A stretch of 59,044 nucleotides of DNA from Leptospiraceae bacterium (GCA_017996175.1 JAGOHK010000016.1:1-59044), one strand, 5' to 3'. Shown: positions 17,568-27,223, counted from the stretch's first letter. A program made the numbers and translations. The notes: generated by a model not told the origin, from the letters alone.

Positions 17568-18365
17568 TTAACGCAGATAATCATCAATTGCCGCTATAAT
17601 TTCCTGCGGAGAACTGAGATGGGGAAAATGTCCTTTTGCGTTGATTTGTATTTTTTTACTTCCCTGGATTTTTTCATGTATGTAATCTGGTACTTCGGGT
17701 GGTACTGCTATATCTTCTTTAGTTTTTAGAATTAAGGTAGGAATTTTTACTAGCGACAAATCAGCTCTATGATCGGAATAAAAAATAGTTTTAGCTACCG
17801 ATACGGCAATATCAGGTTGAATGGCTGCTAGAGATTTTGCAAAGTATTCTGAAAGTTGCGGTTTATCAGGAGTATTCATTGCAACTTGTGCAAAGCCACT
17901 CGCCCATGCAAAGTAGTTGTTTCTCATTGCATCAAATAGTCCCTCTAAATCTTTGTTTTCGAATCCGCCTATATAGTTTGTATCATTCAAGTATCTTGGA
18001 GAGGAACCAATCATCACAAGGTGCGAGAAAAGAGAACTATCTTTAATAGTAGCTAATAATCCTATCATACCACCAACCGAATGCCCTACCAATATTGAAT
18101 CTTTTAGATTGAGTTTTTTACAAATCTCAATTAAATCCCTAGAATATATATGGAGACTATCGTTTTTATTGGGACTATAATAATTTAGGTCGGATTTGCT
18201 AGAACCCATATTTTCAAATAATACAATTTTATACTTATCTTTAAAATGATTGGCTACCTCTGTCCAAATAGTTTGGTCTGTTCCAAATCCATTTGCGAAA
18301 ACCATGGTTCCAATGGGATCATTTGGTTCCAAAATAGTAATGTTATGTTTTTCTTGAATACTCAT
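17568..18365 (-). CDS. RsbQ-like alpha/beta hydrolase
   Basis: 265 residues, close to Bacillus RsbQ along its length: FANGFGTDQTIW, GHSVGGMIGLLA, LFSHLVMIGSSPRYLND, YIGGFENKDLEGL and FYSDHRADLS all have direct counterparts. The catalytic triad reads S96, D218 and H246, within one residue of the RsbQ positions I recall (S96, D219, H247). RsbQ feeds an unknown small hydrophobic signal to the PAS domain of the RsbP phosphatase in stress control; KAI2/D14 of plants are relatives. Here it lies 21 bases upstream of a PAS-containing hybrid kinase, which suggests, but does not prove, that the kinase PAS domain receives the product. Confidence 0.85.
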   Translation of the reverse strand: MSIQEKHNITILEPNDPIGTMVFANGFGTDQTIWTEVANHFKDKYKIVLFENMGSSKSDLNYYSPNKNDSLHIYSRDLIEICKKLNLKDSILVGHSVGGMIGLLATIKDSSLFSHLVMIGSSPRYLNDTNYIGGFENKDLEGLFDAMRNNYFAWASGFAQVAMNTPDKPQLSEYFAKSLAAIQPDIAVSVAKTIFYSDHRADLSLVKIPTLILKTKEDIAVPPEVPDYIHEKIQGSKKIQINAKGHFPHLSSPQEIIAAIDDYLR

Positions 18366-18459
18366 ACTTTTTATTTCCTATATTTTTATTTTTACGATTG
18401 TGTAAAAGCATAACCATGCTTCGACTTGACTCAGCAATTAATTTGTTTACTGTAAAACA

Positions 18460-19707
18460 TCAAGATACAATAGGAAAAGAAATCGTAAACCCAACTTTAA
18501 GGGAAGGGGTATTTCCTGAGTAATCATTGAAATTAGAAACTTGAATGGTTGCGTCCATTCTTTGTAAAATCATTTTTACTTTTGTTAAACCTAATCCATA
18601 ATTTAAAGATAGGGATTCTTCCGTAATTGATTTTTCGATTCTAAAAAATGGCTCAAAGATTAAATTTATGTATTCATCTTTTATTCCTTCTGGTTCTTTA
18701 TTGCCATACTTAAAAGGTTTATTTAAAATAGTTATTTTTAACTTTGAACTTTCAATCGTAAAGAATACTGAAATTAGAGTATCGGGCTGTGAGTATTTAA
18801 TCGCATTAATTAATAATTCGGATATGACCTCTTGGAAATAAGTTAGGTTGGAACGAATGAAAAGATGGGAAGGTAAATTATTTTCTGAAATCACTATTTT
18901 TAATTTTCGCGAACTTGCGTTTTCTAATTGTTTATTCGTTACTTGTGACGTAATATTATATACCATATCTATTCCAAATTTTTGGAGAGCTATGCCTTCT
19001 TGGAAAATTTTTTCTATACTCCCAAAATAATTGAGTACACCACGAGCATAATCAGCATTAACCTTTAATATATCAACAATCTCTGAGCTAACTAGATATT
19101 CTCCATCTTGATTCTTAGGGCACATTAGTATCATTTCCCCGATAGAGGTTAATAAGCCGAAGCCCATACCTTGCCCTAGGTGAGTTTTTAGATTAGTAAA
19201 TAGGTTTTGTTTGACTGCATCCTGGCTAAATGTATCGTTTGATTTTGCTTGTTCTTTGTAATTAAACCAGTTAATTTGATTTTCTAGTCGCAGAGTTTTT
19301 TCTTTTTCGTAAATGATTTTATCTCTACGGAGTAGGGAGGCTTCCATAGCTCGCTTTGCTTTTAGTAATAACTCTTCTCGTTTTACTGGTTTTACCATAT
19401 AGTCAAATACTCCCAGTTTCATTATCTCTATGATAACTGCACTTTCATCATGAGAAGAAATTACCATAATTACTAAGTCTGGATATAAATCTTTCACTTG
19501 TTGTATTAGAGATTGTCCGCCCATTCCTGGCATGTCTAAGTCAGTTATTAGTAGGTTAAAAGGTGGCTTCTCTTTTTGAATTTTTTGGAACGCATCATTT
19601 CCATCTTCCGCAACCTGAACTTCATAATTTAATTTTGATAGGTAATTTACCAGAGTCATTCTCACAGAGCTATCATCATCTGTTACTAAAATTTTTTCTT
19701 TTATCAT
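18460..19707 (-). CDS. REC-ATPase protein with an atypical histidine region
   Basis: 415 residues. The receiver domain has D56 in LLITDLDMPG and K108 in YMVKPV. The C-terminal third is a HATPase domain (ELLINAIKYS, NYGLGLTKVK). The middle lacks a normal HisKA H-box; instead it has LKTHLGQGMGFGLL with H177, a motif I associate only loosely with uncommon kinases. It may be an unusual kinase or a receiver-controlled ATP-binding protein. It is separated from the RsbQ-like gene by 94 bases. Confidence 0.75.
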   Translation of the reverse strand: MIKEKILVTDDDSSVRMTLVNYLSKLNYEVQVAEDGNDAFQKIQKEKPPFNLLITDLDMPGMGGQSLIQQVKDLYPDLVIMVISSHDESAVIIEIMKLGVFDYMVKPVKREELLLKAKRAMEASLLRRDKIIYEKEKTLRLENQINWFNYKEQAKSNDTFSQDAVKQNLFTNLKTHLGQGMGFGLLTSIGEMILMCPKNQDGEYLVSSEIVDILKVNADYARGVLNYFGSIEKIFQEGIALQKFGIDMVYNITSQVTNKQLENASSRKLKIVISENNLPSHLFIRSNLTYFQEVISELLINAIKYSQPDTLISVFFTIESSKLKITILNKPFKYGNKEPEGIKDEYINLIFEPFFRIEKSITEESLSLNYGLGLTKVKMILQRMDATIQVSNFNDYSGNTPSLKVGFTISFPIVS

Positions 19708-20303
19708 TGTTTTATTTATTAACTCACCTTACGCGCAAGCGCGCTTAGGGTGAGATAGGGAGCCTGTTACATCGCTTGGGGCTGCCGCCCAAAGCTGCTT
19801 ATTCATTAATTCATTAGCTTTATCTAATATTCTTAAATTAGGTTTCATTTTCGTAAATTTCCTATTTTGCGTAACGTCAGTTATTAAATAGTATTTAGCA
19901 TAAAATTAATAGTGGTAATTTACTTTATCCGCAATTAGTCATGTTTACTGGTTACGGAAAAGTATGTTGAGAATTTAAAATACACCGTACGGATAATAGG
20001 TGTAAACCCTTATATGTAGTTCCCAATTAATATTGGAACTACTAAAAATTATTTCTCTCTTGCGAAAGATTTTTTTATTTGAGTTATATTGCAAGAAAAA
20101 TATATTCTGGCTTAAATTATTACATTGCAAAAAAAGATGGTTTGTAAATTCATTTTAAACATACTTTGATTTTATATACCAAACGCCAAAGATAATTTTC
20201 CACAAGGACTTTCTACGAGTAGCGTTTGGTATAGACCGAACGCATTTTTTTGAATTAGAAATATGAAATTACTTTTGGCGTTCAGTATAAATAGGAAATT
20301 CTA
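19708..20303. other. Gene-free region with several hairpins
   Basis: 596 bases between divergent genes. It holds an imperfect hairpin at about 19722-19754 (arms CTCACCTTACGCGC and its near inverse), a hairpin at 20016-20042 (GTAGTTCC / GGAACTAC) and an inverted repeat at 20175-20186 and 20222-20233. No reading frame with coding character was found. Confidence 0.6.
20175..20233. repeat. 12-bp inverted repeat TATACCAAACGC / GCGTTTGGTATA
   Basis: TATACCAAACGC at 20175-20186 is exactly inverted at 20222-20233, 35 bases apart. A second, weaker pair (GAACGC / GCGTTC) spans about 20240-20285. The pairs lie 70 bases upstream of the truncated response-regulator gene and could be an operator or an element end. 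Nothing here tells which. Confidence 0.4.
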
Positions 20304-20489
20304 ATGATCTCAGACCAGCCATCCAAAATTTTAATAGCAGATGATAATGACGAGTACAGATATATATTAGAGCACACCCTGAAAAACTTGGGTCACGAAT
20401 GTTTGCTTGCCTCTGATGGAGAAGAGGCAGTTAAGATTACGTTAGAGGTTATTCCTGATTTAATCCGTCTAGCCAATCTAAACGAGTAA
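20304..20489 (+). pseudogene. Truncated response-regulator receiver
   Basis: 61 residues begin as a normal receiver domain (ILIADDNDEYRYILEHTLKN, LLASDGEEAVK, then VIPDLI) and stop just where the phospho-acceptor Asp should follow (normally PDLILLDxxMP). The rest reads RLANLNE then stop. The domain lacks its phosphorylation site and about half its fold, so it is a remnant of a larger response-regulator or hybrid-kinase gene cut at about 20465. It keeps a ribosome site (AGGAAA) and start. Confidence 0.75.
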
Positions 20490-20493
20490 AGCT

Positions 20494-20513
20494 GTAAAAA
20501 AACCTTTTTTTAC
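20494..20513. terminator. A/T-rich perfect inverted repeat, possible terminator
   Basis: GTAAAAAAA / CC / TTTTTTTAC at 20494-20513 is a perfect inverted repeat just after the truncated receiver gene. With only A:T pairs it would be weak as an intrinsic terminator. It abuts the toxin-antitoxin promoter. Confidence 0.3.
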
Positions 20514-20542
20514 TTGACTATGTTATTGATGAAAATTATACT
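20514..20542 (+). promoter_or_regulatory. Near-consensus sigma70 promoter of the toxin-antitoxin pair
   Basis: -35 TTGACT at 20514-20519 and -10 TATACT at 20537-20542 with an ideal 17-base spacer. A strong ribosome site AAGGAGG (20557-20563) lies 5 bases before the antitoxin ATG at 20569. Confidence 0.75.
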
Positions 20543-20568
20543 ATTATAGTCATCTTAAGGAGGATAAA

Positions 20569-20838
20569 ATGGACTGGAATATTGCAGGCGCTAAATCACA
20601 ATTATCCGAATTAATTGGATCTGCTATGAATGAGCCCCAAGTAATTTACAATCGTAAAAAACCCTCCGTTGTAGTTCTAAAATACGAAGAGTTTAATCGT
20701 CTGAAAAACCTAGACGTTTTAGTTCATAGCACTCGTAAATGGGCAAACTTCGTTGAATTCTCAGAAAATTTAACTCAGAAAAATTCTATCTCACTCGAAC
20801 TTCCTTCTCGTATGGACAGAGCTATAATAGGAATTTAG
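20569..20838 (+). CDS. Phd/YefM-family antitoxin
   Basis: 89 residues. The N-terminal Phd/YefM DNA-binding fold is visible: MDWNIAGAKSQLSELIGSAM, then PQVIYNRKKPSVVVLKYEEF, the typical pattern in which the protein aligns with V/I-xxR-KPxxVV. The C-terminal third would neutralise the toxin. It is followed after 21 bases by a PIN-domain toxin gene. Expected to bind and repress its own strong promoter (20514-20542); no operator was identified with confidence. Confidence 0.85.
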   Translation: MDWNIAGAKSQLSELIGSAMNEPQVIYNRKKPSVVVLKYEEFNRLKNLDVLVHSTRKWANFVEFSENLTQKNSISLELPSRMDRAIIGI

Positions 20839-20859
20839 TTACTTCGGATAAAATCTTCC

Positions 20860-21267
20860 ATGTATTTGATTGATACCAATATCATCTCCGAGATGACCAA
20901 ACCCAAAAAAAATCTCGGTGTCATTAAATGGCTGGCGATGCAAGATACACTTGTGTTAAGCGTAATTTCTTATCATGAAATACGATACGGCATTAACCGA
21001 GCCAAGAAAGAACAAAAGAAAAAATTAGAAATTTGGTGGAATGAATTTTTATCTTACAGTCCAGAATTTTTACAAATAGATATAAATGTTTCTAATATCT
21101 CTAGTGTAATTCGTTCAAAATCGGAAAGTGAAGGACACCCAATGACTCTTGCTGACTCTCTCATTGCCGCGACCGCCATACATTCGAATAAAATTCTTGT
21201 CACTCGCAATGTGACTGATTTTGACCGTTGCGGACTTAGTTTATTAAATCCGTTTGAAATTGTTTGA
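20860..21267 (+). CDS. VapC/FitB-type PIN-domain toxin
   Basis: 135 residues forming a complete PIN domain. Acidic residues expected in the active site are D5 (LIDTNIISE), E41 (YHEIRYG), D98 (TLADSLIAATA) and D119 region (VTRNVTDF). PIN toxins of this class are Mg-dependent ribonucleases, commonly cutting tRNA or rRNA. The Phd-type antitoxin with PIN toxin is a known mixed pairing. All residues look intact, so it should be active when free of antitoxin. Confidence 0.87.
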   Translation: MYLIDTNIISEMTKPKKNLGVIKWLAMQDTLVLSVISYHEIRYGINRAKKEQKKKLEIWWNEFLSYSPEFLQIDINVSNISSVIRSKSESEGHPMTLADSLIAATAIHSNKILVTRNVTDFDRCGLSLLNPFEIV

Positions 21268-21340
21268 TTTGAATAACATAGTTGCGCTCTCAGTGTATTT
21301 TTCTATTTTGTAAGAGAATTTAACTGTTAGGAAATTAGAT

Positions 21341-22144
21341 ATGAGATTTAAAAACATACTGCATTACTTTATTCTAGGTATATTCCTTATCACTTGTGCA
21401 GAACCTCCTCGAAAAACAAATGCTTTGGTTAAAACTAGCACTGTTCCGAATGCAAATCATACCGAGCCTTCCAAGATAGAAGCAAAGGAATCAGAATTAC
21501 TCGAAAAAAAATACGAGGGTTTTACTCTTTGGTTGGATTGTAAGGAACGAGCGGTAGTTAAATTCCGTTATAATGCGCAGCGCGACACTGGCGATGAGCC
21601 ACGCCAAGCAAAATTTACCTTTGACCCGGATGTTCCACGAGATTGCCAACAAACTAGCAGTAAAGGTTATGGAAAGAATTATGACCGAGGACATCAAGTT
21701 CCTGCCAATCATTTGGACTTTTCGCCTGTCGCAATGAAACAAAGTAATTATATGACGAATATTTTGCCCCAAGCTGCTGGAATGAACCGTGGCGCATGGC
21801 TAATGACAGAGGAAATTATAGAATGTTATCGAGATATAGACGAGCTTCTTGTTTTAGGTGGAGTGATTTGGGGGGATAATACTGAGGATGATTATTTTCT
21901 CGATTCACATGGAGTCAGAACCCCAGATGCATATTGGAAAGTTATAATACGTGGAGAAGATGATGTCATTGCTTGGATTATTCCAAATAGCCCAGATGCA
22001 AAGAGAAAAAAATTAGATGAGTATTTAACTACGGTTGCCAATATTGAAGAAGTTGCTGGAGTTAAAATTCCAGTTACTGGAGATGCACGTACTAGGAAGT
22101 TGAAAAATTCCTGGATCATCCCGATTGGATGTAACAAAGGCTAA
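21341..22144 (+). CDS. NUC-family DNA/RNA non-specific endonuclease, lipoprotein
   Basis: 267 residues. A signal peptide with lipobox LITC puts it on the envelope. The NUC (EndA/NucA) active site is DRGHQVPANH, where the usual motif is DRGHLAPA, followed by SNYMTNILPQAAGMNRGAW containing the metal-binding Asn and the conserved N-R. Acts on DNA and RNA outside the cytoplasm; nutrition or defence against extracellular DNA is possible. Own ribosome site AGGAAA. It is 73 bases after the toxin gene and probably not part of that operon. Confidence 0.85.
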   Translation: MRFKNILHYFILGIFLITCAEPPRKTNALVKTSTVPNANHTEPSKIEAKESELLEKKYEGFTLWLDCKERAVVKFRYNAQRDTGDEPRQAKFTFDPDVPRDCQQTSSKGYGKNYDRGHQVPANHLDFSPVAMKQSNYMTNILPQAAGMNRGAWLMTEEIIECYRDIDELLVLGGVIWGDNTEDDYFLDSHGVRTPDAYWKVIIRGEDDVIAWIIPNSPDAKRKKLDEYLTTVANIEEVAGVKIPVTGDARTRKLKNSWIIPIGCNKG

Positions 22145-22503
22145 AATTTTCCCATCGAATTAGAGCAGTCTTACTAATGCTACTTTGTCATGTACTGAAA
22201 TTTAGATATAATATTATTATTATAAAAACAGGACTGGGATTTTTAAGGGCTGTGCCCGGTTGGTGAGCGTTGTCGAATCCATAAAACCCAAGCGGTAGCG
22301 TCCCCAAGTCACTCATCAACGGCTTTAGCCGTTGCAATTAGCACTAGCATTTTAAAATCATATTAATGCGACCTGATAAAGTCGCACTAATAAAATATTT
22401 TTTACTTTACAGGCTAGGCTAAGTTTTTAATGTGAAATTTTAACCTACTTGCTAGCGAAAGTTAGGAATCAGGTTAGAAGTTGTCTGGAGAAAAGGTTTA
22501 TTA
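22145..22503. other. Intergenic region with two hairpins before rimP
   Basis: 359 bases without a gene. Perfect hairpin CAACGGC-TTTA-GCCGTTG at 22317-22334, and a 10-bp stem TTAATGCGAC / GTCGCACTAA at 22363-22390 with one G:T pair. Neither is followed by a T-run, so they look more like repeat elements than terminators. The rimP promoter must be here or in the last 100 bases, but no clear pair of hexamers was recognised. Confidence 0.55.
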
Positions 22504-22986
22504 TTGGCATTAACAGAGTCTGAAATTAAGGAAGTATTATCTACTATAATTGAACATCCAATTCAATTGTATTCCTTAGAGGTAAAATCAGCCAACGACC
22601 ATTTTCTAATTGAGATTAATCTGGATAATCTCCAAGACCCAAGGGGTTCGGTTTCTATTACGGACTGCGAAAAAGTTTCAAGACGACTTATGGATTTTCT
22701 TGAAACTGCACATGGGCAAGAAAATTATACAATTCAGGTTTCATCAGCAGGAGCAGAAAGGGAACTTAGACTACCAGAAGATCTGGGTAGGTTTCTGAAT
22801 GTGCCTGTGAAGATTTTTTATTTGGAAAAAGGAAAAAAAGTGAATAATACCTTTCAGATTTTAGGGTTTGACGGGAATACAGTAACTCTTGAACCTTTGA
22901 ATCATAAAACTAAAAGATCTTTAGGTGATAGAGTTAGTTTGGATAAGAATGATATTTTAAAAGGGTTTTTGTACATTAAATTTTAA
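22504..22986 (+). CDS. rimP: Ribosome maturation factor RimP
   Basis: 160 residues, typical RimP length. The N-terminal alpha/beta domain has GSVSITDCEKVSRRLMDFLE and YTIQVSSAGAERELR, matching the family text (D-C-x-x-x-S-R and V-S-S-P-G-x-x-R-x-L). RimP helps 30S subunit assembly. The start is TTG at 22504, with GGAG/AAAAGG just upstream. First gene of the conserved rimP-nusA-infB-rbfA-truB-rpsO-pnp block; nusA starts one base after the stop. Confidence 0.92.
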   Translation: MALTESEIKEVLSTIIEHPIQLYSLEVKSANDHFLIEINLDNLQDPRGSVSITDCEKVSRRLMDFLETAHGQENYTIQVSSAGAERELRLPEDLGRFLNVPVKIFYLEKGKKVNNTFQILGFDGNTVTLEPLNHKTKRSLGDRVSLDKNDILKGFLYIKF

Positions 22987-22987
22987 T

Positions 22988-24367
22988 ATGGCAACGAAAC
23001 AAGTAAACAACGAAACAAATCTATTTGAAGCAATTCAGCAATTTTGTTCTGATAAGGGACTTTCTAAAGACTCTGTCTTGAATATAATCAAAGACTCTCT
23101 TTTGGGAGCCTATAAGAAAAAATTGGGTCTTGAAGTAAGCAGTGAAGCCGACATAAGCGTAGAGTTTAGTGATAAAAATGAAGTTGTGATTGTAGTTCCT
23201 AAATTAGTTGTAGAAACTCCTTCCGATTCTCCTTTTGAAATTTCTTTAACAAAAGCCAAACTGATTGATGCAAACGCGGAAGTGGGCTCTACGGTTCAAT
23301 TCAAAGAAAAGCCGATTGAATTATCTCGCATTGTTTCTAACCAAGCACGCCAAATGGTCTTTCAAAAGTTGAAAGAAATGGAGCGTGAACTTTTATTTAA
23401 TGAATACAAAGTCAAAGAAGGTGAGTTAACTCACGGTTATTTCCAGCGATGGATTAACAAAGATACAATGAGTATTGATCTCGGAAAAGTCGAAGGCATT
23501 ATGCCCAAGAAAGAACAAAACCCCGGCGAAAAATACAAAGCAGGCGACAGGCTAAAAGCTATTATCTCCAGAGTAGAACTTAGAAAAGATAAATTTAGAG
23601 ACACTGGACTTGTGATTACACTCTCTCGTGCTTCTGGTGACTTCGTAAAAAAACTTTTCGAGATGGAAATTCCTGAAATCTACGATGGACTTGTCCAGAT
23701 TGTGGATATTGCTCGTTTACCGTCTGTTCGTACAAAGATTGTAGTTCGTGGCACGAGAAGCGATATTGATCCTGTTGGAGCTTGCGTTGGTATGAAGGGA
23801 GTTCGTATTCAGTCTATCGTAAGAGAGCTTGGCAATGAACGAATCGATATTATACAATACTCTGATAACCCATCTGAATTTATTACGAATGCAATTTCTC
23901 CTGCAAAACCGGTAGAAGTAAGAGTGGATCATGAAAATAGAGAAGCGTTAGTGATTGTGCCTGACGACTCTCTTTCTCTGGCTATCGGTGCAAGTGGCTC
24001 TAATGTCAAACTTGCAGTTCAACTTTGTCAATTTAAGATTGATATCAAATCTATTTCTCAATACAACGAAGATATGACATCTCCTGAAGCTAGAGATAGA
24101 TTGGATAAACTATTTAATAATCATTCATCGAATCACAGTAAAGTAATTGAGCAAACGGAAGAAGAATCAGGAACTCCACTAAGTGAAATTCCGGGACTTA
24201 CTCCGCGTGTAATAAGCCTTTTAGAGAGCGGTGGAGTAAATGATGTGGAAACACTGATCGAAATGCAGTCGGAAGATCTTGCCAAGATTCCGGGTGTTGG
24301 GCAGACAACTTCGGAGCAAATTCTTAGACTCTTATCTGAGTCAGTAGAATTTGTAGAGGAGGGCTAA
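22988..24367 (+). CDS. nusA: Transcription termination/antitermination factor NusA
   Basis: 459 residues. The order is the N-terminal RNA-polymerase-binding domain (1-125), S1 (about 130-205), KH1 and KH2 ([43 protein letters not shown]), and a C-terminal helix-hairpin-helix ([30 protein letters not shown]). NusA binds RNA polymerase and controls pausing and termination. It overlaps nothing, is 1 base after rimP and 44 bases before infB. Confidence 0.97.
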   Translation: MATKQVNNETNLFEAIQQFCSDKGLSKDSVLNIIKDSLLGAYKKKLGLEVSSEADISVEFSDKNEVVIVVPKLVVETPSDSPFEISLTKAKLIDANAEVGSTVQFKEKPIELSRIVSNQARQMVFQKLKEMERELLFNEYKVKEGELTHGYFQRWINKDTMSIDLGKVEGIMPKKEQNPGEKYKAGDRLKAIISRVELRKDKFRDTGLVITLSRASGDFVKKLFEMEIPEIYDGLVQIVDIARLPSVRTKIVVRGTRSDIDPVGACVGMKGVRIQSIVRELGNERIDIIQYSDNPSEFITNAISPAKPVEVRVDHENREALVIVPDDSLSLAIGASGSNVKLAVQLCQFKIDIKSISQYNEDMTSPEARDRLDKLFNNHSSNHSKVIEQTEEESGTPLSEIPGLTPRVISLLESGGVNDVETLIEMQSEDLAKIPGVGQTTSEQILRLLSESVEFVEEG

Positions 24368-24411
24368 GCAGGCTAAACCGCTGGCACTCACTCCTGAGTG
24401 GCGAAGAAATT

Positions 24412-27066
24412 ATGGAAGAAAAAAAAGACAACAAATCAATCAAAGATAAACTTTTACAGGGACAAGACTCTTCTCACAAAAAAATTGTGATTAAAAGAAA
24501 AGCTGCTCCTGCAACTGAAAATACCACTACGTCAACTGTAACTACTTCATCAAAACCTAAGAAAGATTTGGATGTTTTGGTGAAAGAAGAAAACGAAAGA
24601 CAGCAATTAGCACCAAAACCATTTGTTCGACCGACTGATGAGTCCAATGCAAGAATTATTGTAAATCGAAATATTCCAGAAGAGCAAAAGCCGCAAAATA
24701 AAGACGTAAAAGAAAAGGGAAAAGACCAACCAGAATCTCAGTCCTCTTCGCAGAATGTGCAGGAGCCTAAAAAATATCCTTCTTCCTACCCTCAAAACCA
24801 AAATTATAACAATCAATCGAATCGACCGAGTAATAATCCTGTTTATCCGGTTAGATCTGGGGATCGAAATCCAATTGTTTCTAGACCACAAAAGCCGGTT
24901 GCTGGACAACAGACTAATAGAGATTCATCTTCCCAAGGAAATCGTCCTCCACGCCCACAAGGTAATTACCAAGGTGGCGGGCAAGGCGGCGGGGGTAATC
25001 GTCCTTATACACCTAGACCATACCAAGGAAATCGTCCACAGGGCGGCGGTCAGGGGCAGGCGGGTAATCGTCCTTATCCTCCTAGACCGGGTGGACAAGG
25101 TGGTCCGGGGCAAAGTGGTGGGTTTGGTCAAAATTCCATTGATATAGCTAAGGATTCTACTAATCCAGGTTTAAATGTAAGTCGTAAGAGAAATGTTCCT
25201 GGAAGTACTTTTGATAGAAACAAAGATAAAAATAATGATCGATCGCAAGAGAATAGCAAATTCTTCAAGCAGATGTACAAAAAGCAGCAGGGCATTCCAA
25301 TGTCTGGGACAACTGTACCGAAAGAAATTTCTATCATGGAAAACGTACAGGTTGGGGAACTTGCTAAAAAGTTAAATCTTAAACCTGGTGATGTAATTGC
25401 AAAGCTCATGAAAATGGGAATGATGGTGACTATCAATAATGTAATTGATAGTGATACTGCAATTCTACTTGCAGATGAATACGGTTGTGCGGTTAAGATC
25501 GTTTCTCTTTATGAAGAAACCGTTATACAAGAAGAAAAAGATACTCCTGAGGATTATATTAATCGTCCCCCAGTAGTTACTATCATGGGTCACGTAGATC
25601 ATGGTAAAACAAAATTACTCGATACCATTAGAAAGAGTGCTGTCATTGATACTGAGTCTGGTGGAATCACACAACATATTGGTGCATACCAAGTTGCGAC
25701 TGCTAGAGGAATTATTACTTTCTTAGATACTCCTGGTCACGAAGCGTTTACGTCTATGCGTGCTCGCGGAGCTTCCATTACAGATATAGTAGTTCTAGTT
25801 GTGGCAGCGGATGATGGTATTAAGCCGCAGACTATCGAAGCGGTTAATCATGCTAAGGCGGCAGAAGTTCCTATTATTGTAGCGATTAATAAAATTGATC
25901 TACCATCTGCAAATGTGGATAAGGTTTATCAGGAGTTAACTAACCTTGATTTACTTCCAGAAGAGTGGGGCGGAAAAACAATCGTATGTAAAATTTCTGC
26001 GCGAGAAAATATTGGAATAGATAAACTTTTGGAAATGATTCTGATTCAAGCTGAAATGCTGACTTTAAGAGCAAATCCAAATAGAATTGCAAAAGGTACA
26101 ATCATTGAAGCAAAATTAGATCCGGGTCGTGGTGCCGTTGCAACTGTATTAATCCAAAATGGTACACTGCGAATTGGAGATCCTTTCCTCGCGGGAGTTC
26201 ATTCTGGTCGTGTAAGAGCGATGTATAACGATCATGGTCAACAGATCCAAGCGGCTGATCCATCTTTTCCTGTACTTGTGACTGGACTAGAAGCAGTTCC
26301 TGACGCGGGAGATCCGTTTGACGTTATCCGCGATGAAAAGGAAGCTCGTAACATTTCGCAACATCGTAAAGAATACCAACGTATTGGACAGGCTGCGACA
26401 GTTGTAAAAGTAACCTTGGATAATATGAATGAGATCATATCACAAGGTGGACTCAAAGAACTTAAGATTATTATTAAAACGGACGTTCGTGGATCTGCTG
26501 AGGCGATTAAAGAGTCTCTCGAAAAACTTTCTACTGTTGATGTAAAACTTAATGTGATTCATGCTGGAACTGGTGCAATCGTTGACACTGATATTATGCT
26601 CGCATCGGCTTCTAACGCACTTGTGGTTGGTTTCCATGTTCGTGCGAATCCAAGGACTCTTGCTTTAGCAGAAAAAGAAGGTGTTCAAATTAAATACTAC
26701 AGCATTATTTATGATGTGGTAAATGAAATCAAAGCTGCGATGGAAGGACTTCTCGAACCTGAAAAAGTTGAGAAGAACGTTGGTAAACTCGAAATCCGTG
26801 ATATTTTCAAAATTTCCAAAGTTGGAAATATTGCTGGTTGTATGGTTACATCTGGAAAAATCCAAAAGAACAATCTCATTCGTGTAGTGCGGGATAACGT
26901 TGTTATCTTCGACGGCAAGTTAAGATCGCTCAAACGTGGTAAGGATGACGCTTCTGAAGTATTGACCGGTTTTGAGTGTGGTATCTTGGTTGATGGATTT
27001 AATGACTTCGTAGTCGGCGATGAAATCGAAGTATACGAGATCAACTCCATAGCAAGGAAGCTTTAA
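24412..27066 (+). CDS. infB: Translation initiation factor IF-2
   Basis: 884 residues. The first 300 or so residues are a disordered, Arg/Gly/Pro/Asn/Gln-rich region, including [12 protein letters not shown] and [10 protein letters not shown] tracts near 170-240. Then comes the IF2-N helix region ([19 protein letters not shown]) and the GTPase: G1 [12 protein letters not shown] near 393, G2 [11 protein letters not shown]3 DTPGHEAF near 441, G4 NKID near 491 and G5 SAR. Domains C1 and C2 (fMet-tRNA binding) follow. It brings initiator tRNA to the 30S subunit. Its spacer to rbfA carries an inverted-repeat element. Confidence 0.97.
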   Translation: MEEKKDNKSIKDKLLQGQDSSHKKIVIKRKAAPATENTTTSTVTTSSKPKKDLDVLVKEENERQQLAPKPFVRPTDESNARIIVNRNIPEEQKPQNKDVKEKGKDQPESQSSSQNVQEPKKYPSSYPQNQNYNNQSNRPSNNPVYPVRSGDRNPIVSRPQKPVAGQQTNRDSSSQGNRPPRPQGNYQGGGQGGGGNRPYTPRPYQGNRPQGGGQGQAGNRPYPPRPGGQGGPGQSGGFGQNSIDIAKDSTNPGLNVSRKRNVPGSTFDRNKDKNNDRSQENSKFFKQMYKKQQGIPMSGTTVPKEISIMENVQVGELAKKLNLKPGDVIAKLMKMGMMVTINNVIDSDTAILLADEYGCAVKIVSLYEETVIQEEKDTPEDYINRPPVVTIMGHVDHGKTKLLDTIRKSAVIDTESGGITQHIGAYQVATARGIITFLDTPGHEAFTSMRARGASITDIVVLVVAADDGIKPQTIEAVNHAKAAEVPIIVAINKIDLPSANVDKVYQELTNLDLLPEEWGGKTIVCKISARENIGIDKLLEMILIQAEMLTLRANPNRIAKGTIIEAKLDPGRGAVATVLIQNGTLRIGDPFLAGVHSGRVRAMYNDHGQQIQAADPSFPVLVTGLEAVPDAGDPFDVIRDEKEARNISQHRKEYQRIGQAATVVKVTLDNMNEIISQGGLKELKIIIKTDVRGSAEAIKESLEKLSTVDVKLNVIHAGTGAIVDTDIMLASASNALVVGFHVRANPRTLALAEKEGVQIKYYSIIYDVVNEIKAAMEGLLEPEKVEKNVGKLEIRDIFKISKVGNIAGCMVTSGKIQKNNLIRVVRDNVVIFDGKLRSLKRGKDDASEVLTGFECGILVDGFNDFVVGDEIEVYEINSIARKL

Positions 27067-27072
27067 GGACAT

Positions 27073-27186
27073 TTCGACTACGCTCGCTAAAGCTAATGTA
27101 CGAACTCCCCGGCGTCCGCTTGCTTTATCGAAGTAGGCGGTTCGGCTCCGCTCACCGAGCAAGTTCGTTCCCTGAGCGGAGTCGAA
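27073..27186. repeat. 114-bp inverted-repeat element between infB and rbfA
   Basis: Ends TTCGACTACGCTC (27073-27085) and GAGCGGAGTCGAA (27174-27186), inverted with one mismatch. GC content is clearly above the surroundings, with an inner GGTTCGGCTCCGCTCACCGAGC. Such TTCGACTNCGCTC palindromes are common dispersed repeats in many bacterial genomes. It begins 6 bases after the infB stop. Confidence 0.6.
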
Positions 27187-27223
27187 GGGAACCCTTTTTC
27201 ACTGAGGCGAATTATATAAACCA

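Noticed and set aside
22144..22330. Riboswitch before rimP
   Set aside because: The hairpins do not match any riboswitch pattern I know and look like repeats.
24607..25131. Long frames on the minus strand and another plus frame inside infB
   Set aside because: Shadows of the Arg/Gly/Pro-rich coding region; composition alone explains them.
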